64,000 nucleotides of DNA from Limnoperna fortunei. Lineage: Eukaryota; Mollusca; Bivalvia; Mytilida; Modiolidae. Made by a program: the position numbers and the translations under genes. Positions 45,701 to 48,851 of the stretch are shown here, one piece after another. The stretch is taken from the NCBI GenBank assembly GCA_944474755.1, contig OX104111.1, forward strand, positions 98,126,805-98,190,804, given 5' to 3'. Below the pieces are notes generated by a model. The model did no database searches. It was not told the origin of the DNA and saw only the letters and a program-made list of their open reading frames with translations. Each line of letters opens with the position of its first letter. Positions within the stretch are counted from its first letter, which is position 1.

Positions 45701-47525
45701 TCTTAATGTCTTTGAAGTTTAACTGATATTTCTACAACACATAATTCGTCAGTTTTACACTTTATTCAGAATCATGGCATTGTTGTCAAAATTTGAATTC
45801 CGGAAGTGCATAATTTCTGAATTGATTTGGTAAAATGATCATCCGGATCAAGTTTTTTCCAGATATATTGCATTAGCTAGGATCAAATTTTTACCGATAC
45901 GATTCTACAATTCTACACTCCACAATTTCAATTTTTTCAACAATGCCATGATTACAAAAAAGTGTTAAAATTATTTAATTAGACATTGTAGAAATGTCAG
46001 CTGAACGGCGGAGAAAGGAAAAATATAAAATAAACAAAAATAGTAGTTTAGTGAAAATATGTATAAATGCCAAAAGTGTTTTTAATACATTACGAGTAAT
46101 GGGACCTCTTTCTAGCTCCATCCATTAAAAAAAAGGAGGAGCTACTGTGATAACTGATCATGAACAAAAACTACTTATAGCTACAATAATGTAGCTCCTT
46201 TTTTTTTCTTTTTTTTTGATGGACGGAGCTACAAAGAGGTCCCATTACTCGTAATGGAGCAGCCCGGGAGTGATTCACACCCGGGGGTTTTATGCATATT
46301 ATAAGCAATTACACTGTTTTCCTGGTTTGCTACAAACTTTTTTATGTATTTGCAGTTTTACTGATATTTCCACAACACCGTATTCGTTAGTTTTATCACT
46401 TTATTCGTAATCATGGCATTGTTTGACAAAATATGAATTCCGGAAGTGCATAATTTCGATAATATCAGAATCGATTTGGTAAAAAATGTAATTCCGGATG
46501 ATTTCAGCTGTATTCATTTGCATTATGATTATGTCCCCTTATTACAAATTTTACCGATACGATTCCGAAATTCTACACTCCACAATTTTAATTATGTCAA
46601 CAATGCCACGATTACGAAAAAGTGTTAAAATTATTTAATTAGACATTGTAGACATATCAGATGAACGGCGGAGGAAAGAAAATATATTTATTTAATAAAG
46701 ACAAAGGTTAAATAGCGGGAAATATGTGTAAATCCCATAAGTGTTTTTGCTCCATTACGAGTAATGGGACCTCTTTGTAGCTCCGTCCATCAAAAAAAAA
46801 AAAAAAAGGAGCTACATTATTGTAGCTAAAACTACTTACTACTTACAATGTACTCAGTGGTAAATTGCTTTGTTTAATTTACTTTGTAGTGGTTCTGATT
46901 GATATGAGTACTTTGTACTGCTTTTATGATTATTAAACACTGTGTAGAATTCCTTACATAAGAAGTTTTGTAAATAAAAGTTACATTTTATTTTATATCT
47001 ATTTTTTCATCATAGGTCGGCCAAATTATCTCATAATGCAGAAAGTCGGAGCTGTCTCTGGTAAATTATAGATGGTTATACATAAATTAATGTAACTCTT
47101 GAAACACACAGGAGCTACACTGTTGTAGTGTTGAGTACCAGTAGCTAAACTTTGGGATGCAGGGTTCAAGTCAACACCGATAGAAACAAGACGTACCGGA
47201 AACGAATTCTTTTGTCGATATACTATGTATACTGAACCTTTTTTGTGTGCCAGATGGAATTTAAGTGTGGTTGAATTTACTTAGAAATCCGCTAAATGGC
47301 TTGAAAGTGAAACTGAAAGTAGCCCACGACCTACCATCACCATCTGTATAGAGACGTGTAACTTATAAGCGCGAACTACCTACCCGTTGAAGTAACAAGA
47401 GCTAAAAAATTAACTTCTCCAGCCTCTCGCCAGGCATAATTTATTATACTGTGATCATTGGCTTCGTCGTCATTCAGTGTCAAACATTTAACAATTTCGT
47501 AAAGATTAAACATCTTTTTGGTCAT
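629..47525 (-). CDS. Large multi-exon gene: N-terminal propeller-like part, helical middle, C-terminal RCC1 domain (Claret/GLO-4-like candidate)
   Basis: I assembled 26 coding exons (listed separately) on the minus strand. All have AG acceptors and GT donors, and all junction phases are mutually consistent, giving ~1225 codons with no internal stop. Exons 1-8 encode a beta-rich region resembling WD/HPS-type propellers. Exons 9-16 look helical, with an AEYLLKRGNVAQAIKF segment typical of trafficking solenoids. Exons 17-25 carry about seven RCC1 blades (for example YSWGWGVHGQLGHGD, WSFGCGYFGQLGLGH, WVWGKNEFGQLGLD). RCC1 proteins are often exchange factors or scaffolds. A ~1200+ residue protein with a C-terminal RCC1 propeller and a trafficking-like front half suggests the Claret/GLO-4 group linked to Rab32/38 and lysosome-related organelles; that name is inference and could be wrong. 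The stop codon was not found and may lie left of the window. At least eleven transposon insertions and six tandem arrays sit in the introns. Confidence 0.8.
1500..2165. repeat. Degenerate AGGTCA-type dispersed repeat
   Basis: Two to three diverged ~220-base units share GTGACCTTGACCTTTCATGA / GTGACCATGACCTTTAAGAT, TTGCATGC/CCGACATGCT and AAGAAACAACAATGTATAGG / AATGAACAACAAAATTATGG. The remainder of 725-2387 shows nothing coding. Confidence 0.5.
2388..2555 (-). CDS. RCC1-gene exon 25 (end of RCC1 domain, basic/serine tail)
   Basis: This 168-nt exon in phase 0 opens LGLDQTESSRML, completing the last RCC1 turn, and then becomes a low-complexity tail with KASRSKHAAFMRSRSSSSED. The acceptor is cattatag and the donor GTGAGA. 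The tail is probably disordered. Confidence 0.85.
2805..2997 (-). mobile_element. SINE fragment (5' truncated)
   Basis: The (GTTT)n tail is followed by TTTAATGCCACCTTTAGC, TTTTTCAGCTATATTAAGG and GGTTGGAGTCCAGCACACCC, matching the 3' two-thirds of the family. The tRNA head is missing. Confidence 0.8.
3078..3206 (-). CDS. RCC1-gene exon 24 (RCC1 blade)
   Basis: This 129-nt exon in phase 0 starts RTPSMVTSINDKHVTQISAG and ends DCMLWVWGKNEFGQ. The acceptor is gttttttcag and the donor GTAAAG. Confidence 0.92.
3610..3662. repeat. Short hairpin with TGACGTCA cores
   Basis: TAATATGACGTCACAA and TTTTGACGTCATATTA form a near-perfect inverted repeat; another ATATGACGTC lies at 3375. The TGACGTCA core equals a CRE site, but it is intronic and probably transposon-derived. 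Confidence 0.55.
3897..4066. repeat. 170-bp palindrome, ~80-bp arms
   Basis: The left arm GAAATAGATTATTATGAGCG GGCTTTATGGGAATTAGAAC pairs with the right arm (GTTCTAATTCCAATAAAGCC CGCTCGCAATAATCTATTTC), closing on ATTTTATACCTCGCTATCGCTCGGTATAAAAT. It is intronic. Confidence 0.9.
4339..4912. repeat. 47-bp minisatellite (~12 copies) seeded by the exon 23 donor
   Basis: The unit, written on the plus strand, is CCACATCTTGTCTGGAGTTG and onward to 47 bases. Read on the minus strand it holds ~39 bases of exon 23 (MDGQI.NNSRQDV) plus the donor and a few intron bases. The proximal copy is the real exon end (GTGAGTG donor); downstream copies mostly have GTTAGTA. Copies become more diverged near 4680-4860. 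Confidence 0.9.
4860..4967 (-). CDS. RCC1-gene exon 23 (RCC1 blade; donor lies in a minisatellite)
   Basis: This 108-nt exon in phase 0 encodes AACGKSHSCVVTLDGDVYTW followed by GRNMDGQIGNNSRQDV. The acceptor is tttaacag and the donor GTGAGTG. The last ~39 exon bases and the donor are the seed of the 47-bp array at 4339-4912. Reading on past the donor meets TAA within six codons. Confidence 0.9.
5635..5890. repeat. 255-bp dispersed repeat (copy 1)
   Basis: It begins GTGTTGACTGTGAGCATGCTCACAAAGGG (the TGTGAGCATGCTCACA stretch is palindromic) and ends GACAGACAGACAGGGTGATT plus CCTATATACCCCCC. The copy at 29465-29725 is close to 90% identical by eye. It is non-coding. Confidence 0.85.
6019..6198 (-). 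CDS. RCC1-gene exon 22 (divergent RCC1 blade)
   Basis: This 180-nt exon in phase 0 encodes IAVTVHNVVYTWGCHPYNLR, then LNAHAVRKARQTGQAISD and ends HGRIVK. VVYTWGCHPYNLR is an RCC1 strand, but the usual GQLG turn is replaced by a long basic insert. The acceptor is ttatgtag and the donor GTATAAG. Confidence 0.88.
6411..6545 (-). CDS. RCC1-gene exon 21 (RCC1 blade)
   Basis: This 135-nt exon in phase 0 encodes GEIWSFGCGYFGQLGLGHTA and then VKIIATKYFHS. The acceptor is atattttag and the donor GTAAGTAG. Confidence 0.92.
6852..7002 (-). CDS. RCC1-gene exon 20 (RCC1 blade)
   Basis: This 151-nt exon encodes VYSWGWGVHGQLGHGDPEDC and then LITSLSGGYCHSLVLSSQ, a textbook RCC1 repeat. The acceptor is tgttatag and the donor GTAGGTAT. 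It enters in phase 2 and exits in phase 0. An hAT-derived element begins 82 bases upstream in the intron. Confidence 0.92.
7085..7639. mobile_element. Non-autonomous hAT element (555 bp), same family as 24690-28559
   Basis: The left end CAGGGATCAGGAAG is followed by CCCATTTCGGTCATTTT; the right end is GGCAAATATGACCGTTTCCGGACCCTTG. The flanks are AGGAACAC (7077-7084) and AGGAACAT (7640-7647), a 7/8 match. No transposase coding remains. It lies in the intron just upstream of exon 20. Confidence 0.85.
8094..10290. repeat. 70-bp minisatellite (~31 copies) seeded by the exon 19 donor
   Basis: The period is exactly 70 bases over ~2.2 kb with high identity. On the minus strand each unit contains the last ~46 bases of exon 19 (GLYHTLALTPDN) and the donor CA|GTAGGTTTGG, then ~22 bases of intron. 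The first unit in transcription order (near 10244) is the real exon end. Short plus-strand ORFs across the array are artefacts of the repeat. Confidence 0.95.
10244..10392 (-). CDS. RCC1-gene exon 19 (RCC1 blade; donor lies in a minisatellite)
   Basis: This 149-nt exon encodes VFAWGSSLYGQIGVGTRHIY and then SVVCGLYHTLALTPDN. The acceptor is aattgcag and the donor CA|GTAGGT, with exit in phase 2. The 3' part of the exon and the donor are repeated about 30 times downstream (8094-10290). Continuing past the donor gives CAG TAG, an immediate stop. Confidence 0.9.
11010..11145 (-). CDS. RCC1-gene exon 18 (RCC1 blade)
   Basis: This 136-nt exon completes the first blade (RLGHAELVPDHPMQ) and begins the next one (VISVSCGAEHTAALTHQG). 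The acceptor is aactgtag and the donor GTGAGT. It enters in phase 2 and exits in phase 0. Confidence 0.9.
11425..11555 (-). CDS. RCC1-gene exon 17 (first RCC1 blade)
   Basis: This 131-nt exon starts with a basic linker (RKADKKPAKHRLK) and then encodes VSCGAHHVGVVRNGDLYTWG followed by RASHG. The cysteine-glycine-histidine plus DLYTWGR pattern is a standard RCC1 repeat. The acceptor is cataaag and the donor GTTAGT. The alternative AG two bases downstream would give an immediate stop. Confidence 0.9.
11560..13477. other. Intron 16, no gene found
   Basis: The stretch is AT-rich, with an AGGTCA-type segment near 11880-12120 and two direct GGTGCGGA.TATACG.TAAAT.C segments near 12415 and 13098 that may bound an old element. 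Nothing in it supports a coding exon. Confidence 0.4.
13478..13609 (-). CDS. RCC1-gene exon 16
   Basis: This 132-nt exon in phase 0 encodes MESFPDISEVLAFFFKLVLH and then a basic segment ending SKDVVKK. The acceptor is atatacag and the donor GTATGTTT. It is a helical segment just before the RCC1 domain. Confidence 0.8.
14465..15990. mobile_element. Pearl-like non-autonomous element with tandem ~175-bp core
   Basis: It begins with a short palindrome (AGAGGCTCCCAGGAGCCT) and CTCACCTGG, and ends with a hairpin (AGCTCACATGGACC TTCG GTCCTGGTGAGCT) followed by AAAA. Between them are about six units of ~175 bp built on GGGCAATAACTCCTATAAGGAGTCAT and a CAGGACAAAAACGGAAAATT block. Bivalve pearl elements and Helentron-derived elements share such an internal tandem core; assignment to them is inference. 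Confidence 0.75.
15991..17203. other. Intron stretch, nothing recognised
   Basis: AT-rich and unique-looking sequence with no exon, terminal repeat or array that I could support. Confidence 0.4.
17204..17261 (-). CDS. RCC1-gene exon 15 (short serine-rich)
   Basis: This 58-nt exon encodes RSESISSLTSTISEGESGTE, a serine/acid-rich linker that is probably disordered. The acceptor is aattgtag and the donor GTAGGAT. Phase 2 in and phase 0 out match the neighbouring exons. Confidence 0.75.
17284..17805. repeat. Dispersed repeat with two ~180-bp internal units
   Basis: It starts TTAAATGGGACATTAAATGATACC. It then has two copies of a block (ACTACAAATGGGATTGTGCT ... CATTTTATAGTACTTAACAG ... TTTTCAAGTTATCATCTGGAA) and ends CCGAGACACTCACATCC...GGAGGGTGGCAGGGTATAAAA. 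A related copy lies at 34655-35070. Confidence 0.75.
18007..18211 (-). CDS. RCC1-gene exon 14
   Basis: This 205-nt exon enters in phase 1 and exits in phase 2. It encodes GVLLDGLTPNCLVKLFCKKP, then a helical stretch, and ends PLLGSYIGKQMYSRKR. The acceptor is tttaaag and the donor GTATAAAC. Confidence 0.85.
18375..18515 (-). mobile_element. Degenerate SINE fragment
   Basis: GGTTTGTTTGAATGGGATTT, GCAATTTTTCAGCTATATTA and GGGGGGGAGAAAGC match the SINE tail and central domain in reverse. Only ~140 bp are recognisable. Confidence 0.65.
18658..18784 (-). CDS. RCC1-gene exon 13 (acceptor lies in a minisatellite)
   Basis: This 127-nt exon encodes ARGLVLEALEVMVLKGHIVL and then DSCHVETLINKGFAHHLIK. 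The acceptor is ctattttgacag and the donor GTAGGT. The acceptor plus the first ~17 exon bases form the proximal unit of the 54-bp array at 18765-19600. The acceptor nearest the exon is the one that keeps the frame open. Confidence 0.85.
18765..19600. repeat. 54-bp minisatellite (~15 copies) carrying a branch point and 3' splice site
   Basis: On the minus strand each unit reads GATGCTAACACTATTTCTAT then TTTGACAG|GCCCATGGTTTAG: a TGCTAAC branch-point match, a pyrimidine-rich run, AG, and ~17 bases of exon 13. The unit is 18 codons long, so long ORFs exist on both strands (212 and 319 codons), but these reflect the repeat. The copies nearest the exon alternate between CCACGAG/CCACGGG and CCATGGG variants, that is, a 108-bp higher-order unit. 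Distal copies (19330-19600) are more diverged. Confidence 0.95.
20265..20361 (-). CDS. RCC1-gene exon 12
   Basis: This 97-nt exon enters in phase 2 and exits in phase 0. It encodes IDFLVSDFYYEEQLALELLA followed by EHRLFTALLDVAM, a helical pair. The acceptor is tttttccag and the donor GTAATAT. Confidence 0.85.
20560..20945. repeat. AGGTCA-type dispersed repeat
   Basis: GGACGTTGAAATTGAGGTCA, GCCATGCAATTGAGGTCAAG, TACCATGGATGGTTACAGAG and a terminal CAGGTCCCAGATATATGTCTCACCTTCAG... block match a repeat class also seen at 55000-55400. It is non-coding. Confidence 0.5.
21100..23395. repeat. 31-bp intronic satellite array (~70 copies)
   Basis: The unit is close to TTTTATAGCCCAATTCAGGC followed by ATTAGTGCAGCCA, with variants (CAAGCATC, CAGGCCTC, AAAGATATT). 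A block of about 310 bases (near 22312-22620) is repeated almost exactly near 22630-22930, so larger segments have also been duplicated. It lies wholly in the intron between exons 12 and 11. Repetitive ORFs on both strands come from the repeat, not from genes. Confidence 0.93.
23604..23797 (-). CDS. RCC1-gene exon 11
   Basis: This 194-nt exon encodes ASQYKLVTYLAKYGFVQEAI, then SHIIPAFSSGDLNTSERKHL and a further helix. The acceptor is ctttttag and the donor GTAAGTC, with exit in phase 2. The peptide is alpha-helical and solenoid-like. The intron before it holds the hAT transposon; the intron after it holds the 31-bp array. Confidence 0.85.
24690..28559 (-). mobile_element. hAT transposon, near-complete, with perfect 8-bp target-site duplication
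   Basis: The flanks are GTCAAGAA at 24682-24689 and GTCAAGAA at 28560-28567, a perfect 8-bp duplication as expected for hAT. The ends are imperfect inverted repeats: CAAGGCCCTGGAAA on the left and, read inward, CATGGGTCTGGAAA on the right, followed by CGGTCATTTTGCCGG-type subterminal repeats. It contains one minus-strand transposase gene. It sits in the intron between exons 11 and 10 of the RCC1 gene, in the same orientation. Two internally deleted relatives occur in the same gene. Confidence 0.93.
25383..27352 (-). pseudogene. hAT transposase (ZNF862/KIAA1586-like), split by one frameshift
   Basis: The N-terminal part starts at ATG 27352 and runs 267 codons to 26549. It has a BED/TTF-like zinc-binding region (FCTICQKHKQ...; about residues 40-75), the MIDESTDLSTQKHLILYINY block and GMGSDGAAVMIG, which contain conserved acidic residues of the hAT catalytic core. 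The frame breaks in the C/A run near 26552-26561. The next frame continues at once with the expected FHCVAHRLALAC motif and runs to the stop at 25383. The C-terminus carries the hAT dimerisation block (PVSSVECERGFSRQNLIKTK). Apart from this single indel the ~655-residue protein looks intact, so the insertion is young or the indel is an assembly error. It is intronless and lies centrally between the element's inverted repeats. Confidence 0.9.
28880..29200. other. CpG-rich patch inside an intron
   Basis: This ~300-base stretch is clearly richer in CG than its surroundings (GAGGCGCCGTAGGG, GTTGCCGCTTCGCC, GAACCCCGGTTCGG-like). Short ORFs start in it on both strands (60 codons minus, 86 codons plus) but show no known domain. 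It lies just outside the hAT right end and could be a promoter or first exon of a small nested gene, or a repeat. Confidence 0.35.
29465..29725. repeat. 255-bp dispersed repeat (copy 2)
   Basis: It begins GTGAGGACTGTGAGCACGCTCACAAAGGG and ends GACAGACAGACAGGGTGATT plus CCTATATACCGCCCC and a G-run. Same orientation as the copy at 5635-5890. Confidence 0.85.
29830..30004 (-). CDS. RCC1-gene exon 10
   Basis: This 175-nt exon enters in phase 2. It encodes SVSPERLFLELTICSESVHV and then LYAKSAEYLLKRGNVAQAIK. The latter is a helix-turn-helix solenoid repeat like those of HPS and VPS trafficking proteins. The acceptor is tttcccag and the donor GTAATTG. Confidence 0.85.
30806..31080 (-). CDS. RCC1-gene exon 9
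   Basis: At 275 nt this is the longest exon found. It starts EFNKDAVLQKFDLPAHEHLL and ends GCIIVTDSSVYEMRP. The acceptor is ttgtttcag; the donor GTTTGT is weak. It exits in phase 2, which fits exon 10. The VTDSSVYEMRP segment is typical of the end of a propeller entering a solenoid. Confidence 0.85.
31640..31813 (-). CDS. RCC1-gene exon 8
   Basis: This 174-nt exon in phase 0 encodes VYDSNIDRSPLFVYQLPIGS and then DKVLLSITRLASGKKLYVLAN, a beta-rich pattern. The acceptor is tttgtag and the donor GTAATG. It is probably the last propeller-like segment before the helical region. Confidence 0.85.
32010..32115 (-). mobile_element. Degenerate SINE fragment
   Basis: TTTTAATGCCACTTTGAGCT and TTTTTATTAGGGGAGAAAGC followed by AAAACCTCCGACCTT match the SINE 3' half. 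Confidence 0.65.
32400..32645 (-). mobile_element. Old SINE copy, highly diverged
   Basis: The stretch has a GTTTGTT tail, TTGACAGCTATTTCTCA, GGAAGGAAAGC, AAGGTTGGAGTCTAGCAAGC and, at the far end, GTGTTGACACGCTAGTGATT and CCATGGCCACCA. This order matches the SINE, with many substitutions. Confidence 0.55.
32721..32848 (-). CDS. RCC1-gene exon 7
   Basis: This 128-nt exon enters in phase 1 and exits in phase 0. It encodes DETRELFQPQKLDQFSRSVI and ends AHCAKESSFM. The acceptor is atttacag and the donor GTATAAC. Confidence 0.8.
33162..34188. mobile_element. Non-autonomous hAT element (1027 bp), same family
   Basis: The ends are CAAGGCCCTGGAAATTTTC and, read inward from the right, CAAGGGTCTGGAAACGGTCA. 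The flanks are perfect 8-bp copies of GTCTTGAC (33154-33161 and 34189-34196). There is no transposase. Internal parts (for example the run around 33860-33960 about vertebrate-like GTAATTAAC...CACACGTGTCAGTGACAGG) resemble 7380-7460 of the 7085-7639 copy, showing a shared deletion derivative. Confidence 0.9.
34655..35070. repeat. Second copy of the 17284-17805 repeat family
   Basis: It shares GGGCATTTAATGGGACAATA, CATTTTATAGTACTTAACTG, TTTTCAAGTTATCATCAGG and the terminal ACCGAGGCACAGACAGATGG...GGAGGGTATAAC. It also ends in a purine-rich GGATGGAGGG stretch. Confidence 0.75.
35230..35490. repeat. ~70-bp tandem repeat (3-4 copies) seeded by the exon 6 end
   Basis: GTAACTG/GTCACTG followed by AG.AT.GGAAGACTCCGACTA recurs at about 35298, 35367 and 35437, with a partial copy at 35255. 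The copy at 35437 is the 3' end of exon 6. The copy at 35367 has lost the donor: GT is replaced by CT (AACAG|CTGAC). Confidence 0.8.
35426..35576 (-). CDS. RCC1-gene exon 6
   Basis: This 151-nt exon enters in phase 0 and exits in phase 1. It encodes ITGQPLTQWKMMLECRTEEL and then an acidic/serine stretch (ELGYDSISSRSLPILS). The donor is ACAG|GTAAT. The last ~55 exon bases and the donor are the seed of a tandem array in the following intron (see 35230-35490). A further exon in the long preceding intron cannot be excluded, although the phases fit without one. Confidence 0.8.
35790..35890. repeat. ~100-bp palindrome
   Basis: TTGTATTCATTTACACAAGG GCTGGGCCTTTATAT pairs with ATATAAAGGCACAGCCTATG TGTAAATGAGTACAA. 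The loop is CAATTTGAAAATATGA-like. It is intronic. Confidence 0.82.
35891..39047. other. Intron between exons 6 and 5: mostly unassigned
   Basis: Apart from the palindrome at 37308-37425 this AT-rich stretch holds no recognised gene or repeat. Phases of exons 5 and 6 join without an extra exon. Confidence 0.4.
37308..37425. repeat. 118-bp palindrome
   Basis: GAACGAGACCAATATGAGGC TTTATAGAGCAGGGTAGAAT pairs with ATTCTACCCTGCTACATAAA ACCTCATATTGATCAAGTTC, with loop GAGGTGAAGCCGA. Its architecture is like the palindrome at 3897-4066. Confidence 0.88.
39048..39170 (-). CDS. RCC1-gene exon 5
   Basis: This 123-nt exon in phase 0 encodes NGKILMVDLRSKSFVHQLTL followed by ETKIVKLELVEDDQQISTHLL. The acceptor is tctatag and the donor GTAGTG. 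NGKILMVDLRSKS is again propeller-like. A full-length SINE lies just upstream in the intron. Confidence 0.85.
39228..39494 (-). mobile_element. Full-length tRNA-derived SINE, same family, minus strand
   Basis: Read on the minus strand it has the same tRNA-like head (GGCCTTGGTGGCCGAGTGGT), central domain and (CAAA)n tail as 50096-50351. The flanks are 11-bp copies of AACAGATTTTA (39217-39227 and 39495-39505). It is in the intron before exon 5 in the sense direction. Confidence 0.92.
39717..39784 (-). CDS. RCC1-gene exon 4
   Basis: This 68-nt exon has acceptor attttcag and donor GTAAAT. It encodes VIPTLVTWWHTLDDRQIAVI plus GTK, which reads like a propeller blade (TWWHTLDDRQIAVIGT). It enters in phase 1 and exits in phase 0. 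Confidence 0.8.
39990..40376. repeat. AGGTCA-rich dispersed repeat, ~130-bp degenerate tandem units
   Basis: CAAAGTCAAAGGTCACCAAC, AAGTTAAAGGTCAAAGGCCA and AAGGTTAAAGGTTATTACCC recur at roughly 120-160-base spacing with CTTGAAATGACCTACC-like and AAATATCAAAATCCTACCTC blocks between. It adjoins the 31-bp array. The AGGTCA half-sites are a feature of this common repeat and need not be functional. Confidence 0.6.
40378..41065. repeat. 31-bp intronic satellite array (~22 copies)
   Basis: The unit is TAAGATTTTCTGATGTAAGA followed by GCTATTAAACA. A CAAATG insertion after GATGTA recurs at about 40421 and 40652, which indicates duplication of multi-unit blocks. It lies in the intron between exons 4 and 3. 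Confidence 0.93.
41345..41640 (-). mobile_element. Old SINE copy, highly diverged
   Basis: GTTTGTTTGAATGGGGTTTC, CTATATCATAGCGAC, TTGAGGAGAAACTATAGTAC, GCTTGGAGTCAAACAC and TGTTGACATGCCATTGATTG follow the SINE order in reverse. Confidence 0.55.
41699..41771 (-). CDS. RCC1-gene exon 3
   Basis: This 73-nt exon has acceptor tttttag and donor GTAAAG. It encodes DSSVRVNRLWSLEDVTVLRF and exits in phase 1. The phases fit exons 2 and 4. Confidence 0.75.
42479..42648 (-). CDS. RCC1-gene exon 2
   Basis: The acceptor is ctcatttcag and the donor GTAAGTAT. The peptide runs GDILLRYCCSGNDPV...SVVSLCFDPTVSWLLVISED. The VVSLCFDPTVSWLLVISED stretch resembles a WD-repeat blade (FDP..SWLLV). It enters in phase 1 from exon 1 and exits in phase 0. 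Confidence 0.85.
42649..43229. other. First coding intron, exon-2 side: nothing recognised
   Basis: AT-rich sequence without a recognisable exon, terminal repeat or tandem array. The same holds for 44300-45400. Confidence 0.4.
43230..44297. mobile_element. Second pearl-like element with ~170-bp tandem core
   Basis: It has the same architecture as 14465-15990 but a different core. It starts with CCAGAGCTCTTAAGAGC and CGCTCACCTGA. About six units carry TTTGTTTCCATTGGTTAAC, TTTCAGAGAAGAAGCC and GTCCTATGTTAAACTAAGTC. The end is TGACCTGACCCTTTGGGTCA followed by GGTCAGGGTCAGCTAAAAA. It lies in the long first coding intron of the RCC1 gene. Confidence 0.75.
45408..45512. repeat. Perfect 52-bp tandem duplication
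   Basis: ACCTGGTAATTATTTAATTC through CGTTTGTTTACCT occurs twice in a row (starts 45408 and 45460) with no visible difference, so it is recent. Confidence 0.9.
45582..46150. mobile_element. Older copy of the 46178-46828 element
   Basis: It shares TAGCTACAATAATGTAGCTC, GGGAGTGATTCACACC.GGGG, GGAAGTGCATAATTTC and, at the right, ACATTACGAGTAATGGGACC followed by GGAGGAGCTAC. The right end is decayed and no clear duplication was found. It sits 27 bases from the younger copy in the same orientation. Confidence 0.75.
46178..46828. mobile_element. MULE-like foldback element with 10-bp target-site duplication
   Basis: The flanks are AAACTACTTA at 46168-46177 and 46829-46838, a perfect 10-bp duplication. 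The inverted repeats are ~80 bp, starting TAGCTACAATAATGTAGCTC, then a T/C-rich run, then GATGGACGGAGCTACAAAGA and GGTCCCATTACTCGTAATGG. Each end is itself a palindrome (AGCTACA...TGTAGCT). A 9-11-bp duplication points to Mutator-like elements. No transposase was seen. Confidence 0.85.
47384..47525 (-). CDS. RCC1-gene exon 1 (start codon exon)
   Basis: I chose ATG at 47525 (MTKKMFNLYEIVKCLTL...); a second in-frame ATG lies four codons later at 47513. The frame stays open upstream to 47567 but only through a TTG, so that part is taken as leader. The exon ends ...ALVTSTG with donor GTAGGT, phase 1. The sequence (NYAWREAGEVNFLALVTSTG) reads like the first strands of a WD-type propeller and continues in frame into exon 2. 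Confidence 0.75.
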
Positions 47526-47567
47526 GTGATTATCAGACGACGGAAGTTTAATTTGACATGGGGACAA

Positions 47568-48025
47568 CGCAACAGTAGTAGTGCAAATCCGGTCACATAA
47601 GACATGGTTGGTTTAAAAGGCTTTGTAAACTGTGCTGAGGCTGGACAAAGCGGCGAATCAAAATTGTTTACCGGTTTGTGAGGTAACTTATAATTCTAGT
47701 AGTAAGCTGTCATTATTATCATCCAAATACTGAGTAATAGCTACAGATGCTATTGTGACGTTCTTATTATTTGGGGAACTATAATTAGAACGACTTTGTA
47801 TCGATATTCACATTTATTTTCCACTTCACAATTTTACAATACAACAACTTCCAGACGAGACCCCAAAAACGTCTTTTCTGATTGGTCAATAAGATTTAGC
47901 AAATACCAAATTAATACTTTTATCCCGGGCTTATACCTAATTTCTAAATTTAATATCTTTCCAGTCACTGAAACCAGACATACTCAAATAATCAAATATG
48001 GAATATTACACTATGATTGAATATA
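47568..48025. other. Upstream flank of the RCC1 gene
   Basis: The likely 5' UTR and promoter region. There is no clear TATA or initiator I would defend. It extends to the start of the GGGGCGA inverted-repeat element, ~500 bases from the start codon. Confidence 0.35.
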
Positions 48026-48851
48026 TAACGACTCGCCCCACTCTCGGGTCACCCCATCACGAGTCGCCCCATATTAATAATGAGTCGCCCCACATTTAAT
48101 AACGATTCGCCCCACTCAATATAGACCCGCCCCACATATGTAAAATATATATGATATTAATATTTTAAATTTTTTTATATTTTTATATTTAATTAAATTT
48201 ATGGTACATATAAATGTTTAAATCTGCATATATTTTATGTCATATAGCCGAAAACGAAATAGTGAATAGATTGTTGATTGATTATTTGCCTAACGTCCAG
48301 AGAGGGAAATGTCAGCTAAATTATGGAAAAGAAGTTTACTTTTTCTTCGTCATCAGTATAGGCATCTTCATCGGCATCAAATTCTGTAAATATAGATAAT
48401 AAATTGATTAAAACATTACAATATTGTTTCTTATGTGCGGTACAATACTGCAAAGTACCAGAAATTATAGGAGCAAGCAAACAAAGATTCAAATAAAAAC
48501 AAATTATTTTAAATTATTTCAAACTGTTAATCCTACCAAAGTTAATCACGATTGTAAACAAGCAAACATTCAATTATAATTATCATAATTAATAAAGAAG
48601 TGAACATGAGTTCATTTTAATCAAAAGAGATCCACCGCCAATTAACACACCTAGCAGTAAAAGATAGGCAAATTTTAAAATGTATACTATCAATATATGT
48701 ATTTATATTATAAAGTATTAAATATATAAATTTATATTATAAAATAATATATTTTACGTATGTGGGGCGAGTCGTTATTGTGTGGGGCGAAACGTTATTA
48801 AATGTGGGGCGACTCGTGAGTGGGGCGACTCGAGAGTGGGGCGAGTCGTTA
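48026..48851. mobile_element. Inverted-repeat element with subterminal GGGGCGA repeats
   Basis: The left end is TAACGACTCGCCCCACTCTC and the right end is its near reverse complement. Within ~110 bases of each end, five or more copies of the motif ACTCGCCCCAC/GTGGGGCGAGT occur at 18-30-base spacing, arranged symmetrically. The centre is AT-rich with no convincing gene. It lies between the RCC1 gene start and the ninjurin gene. Confidence 0.8.
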
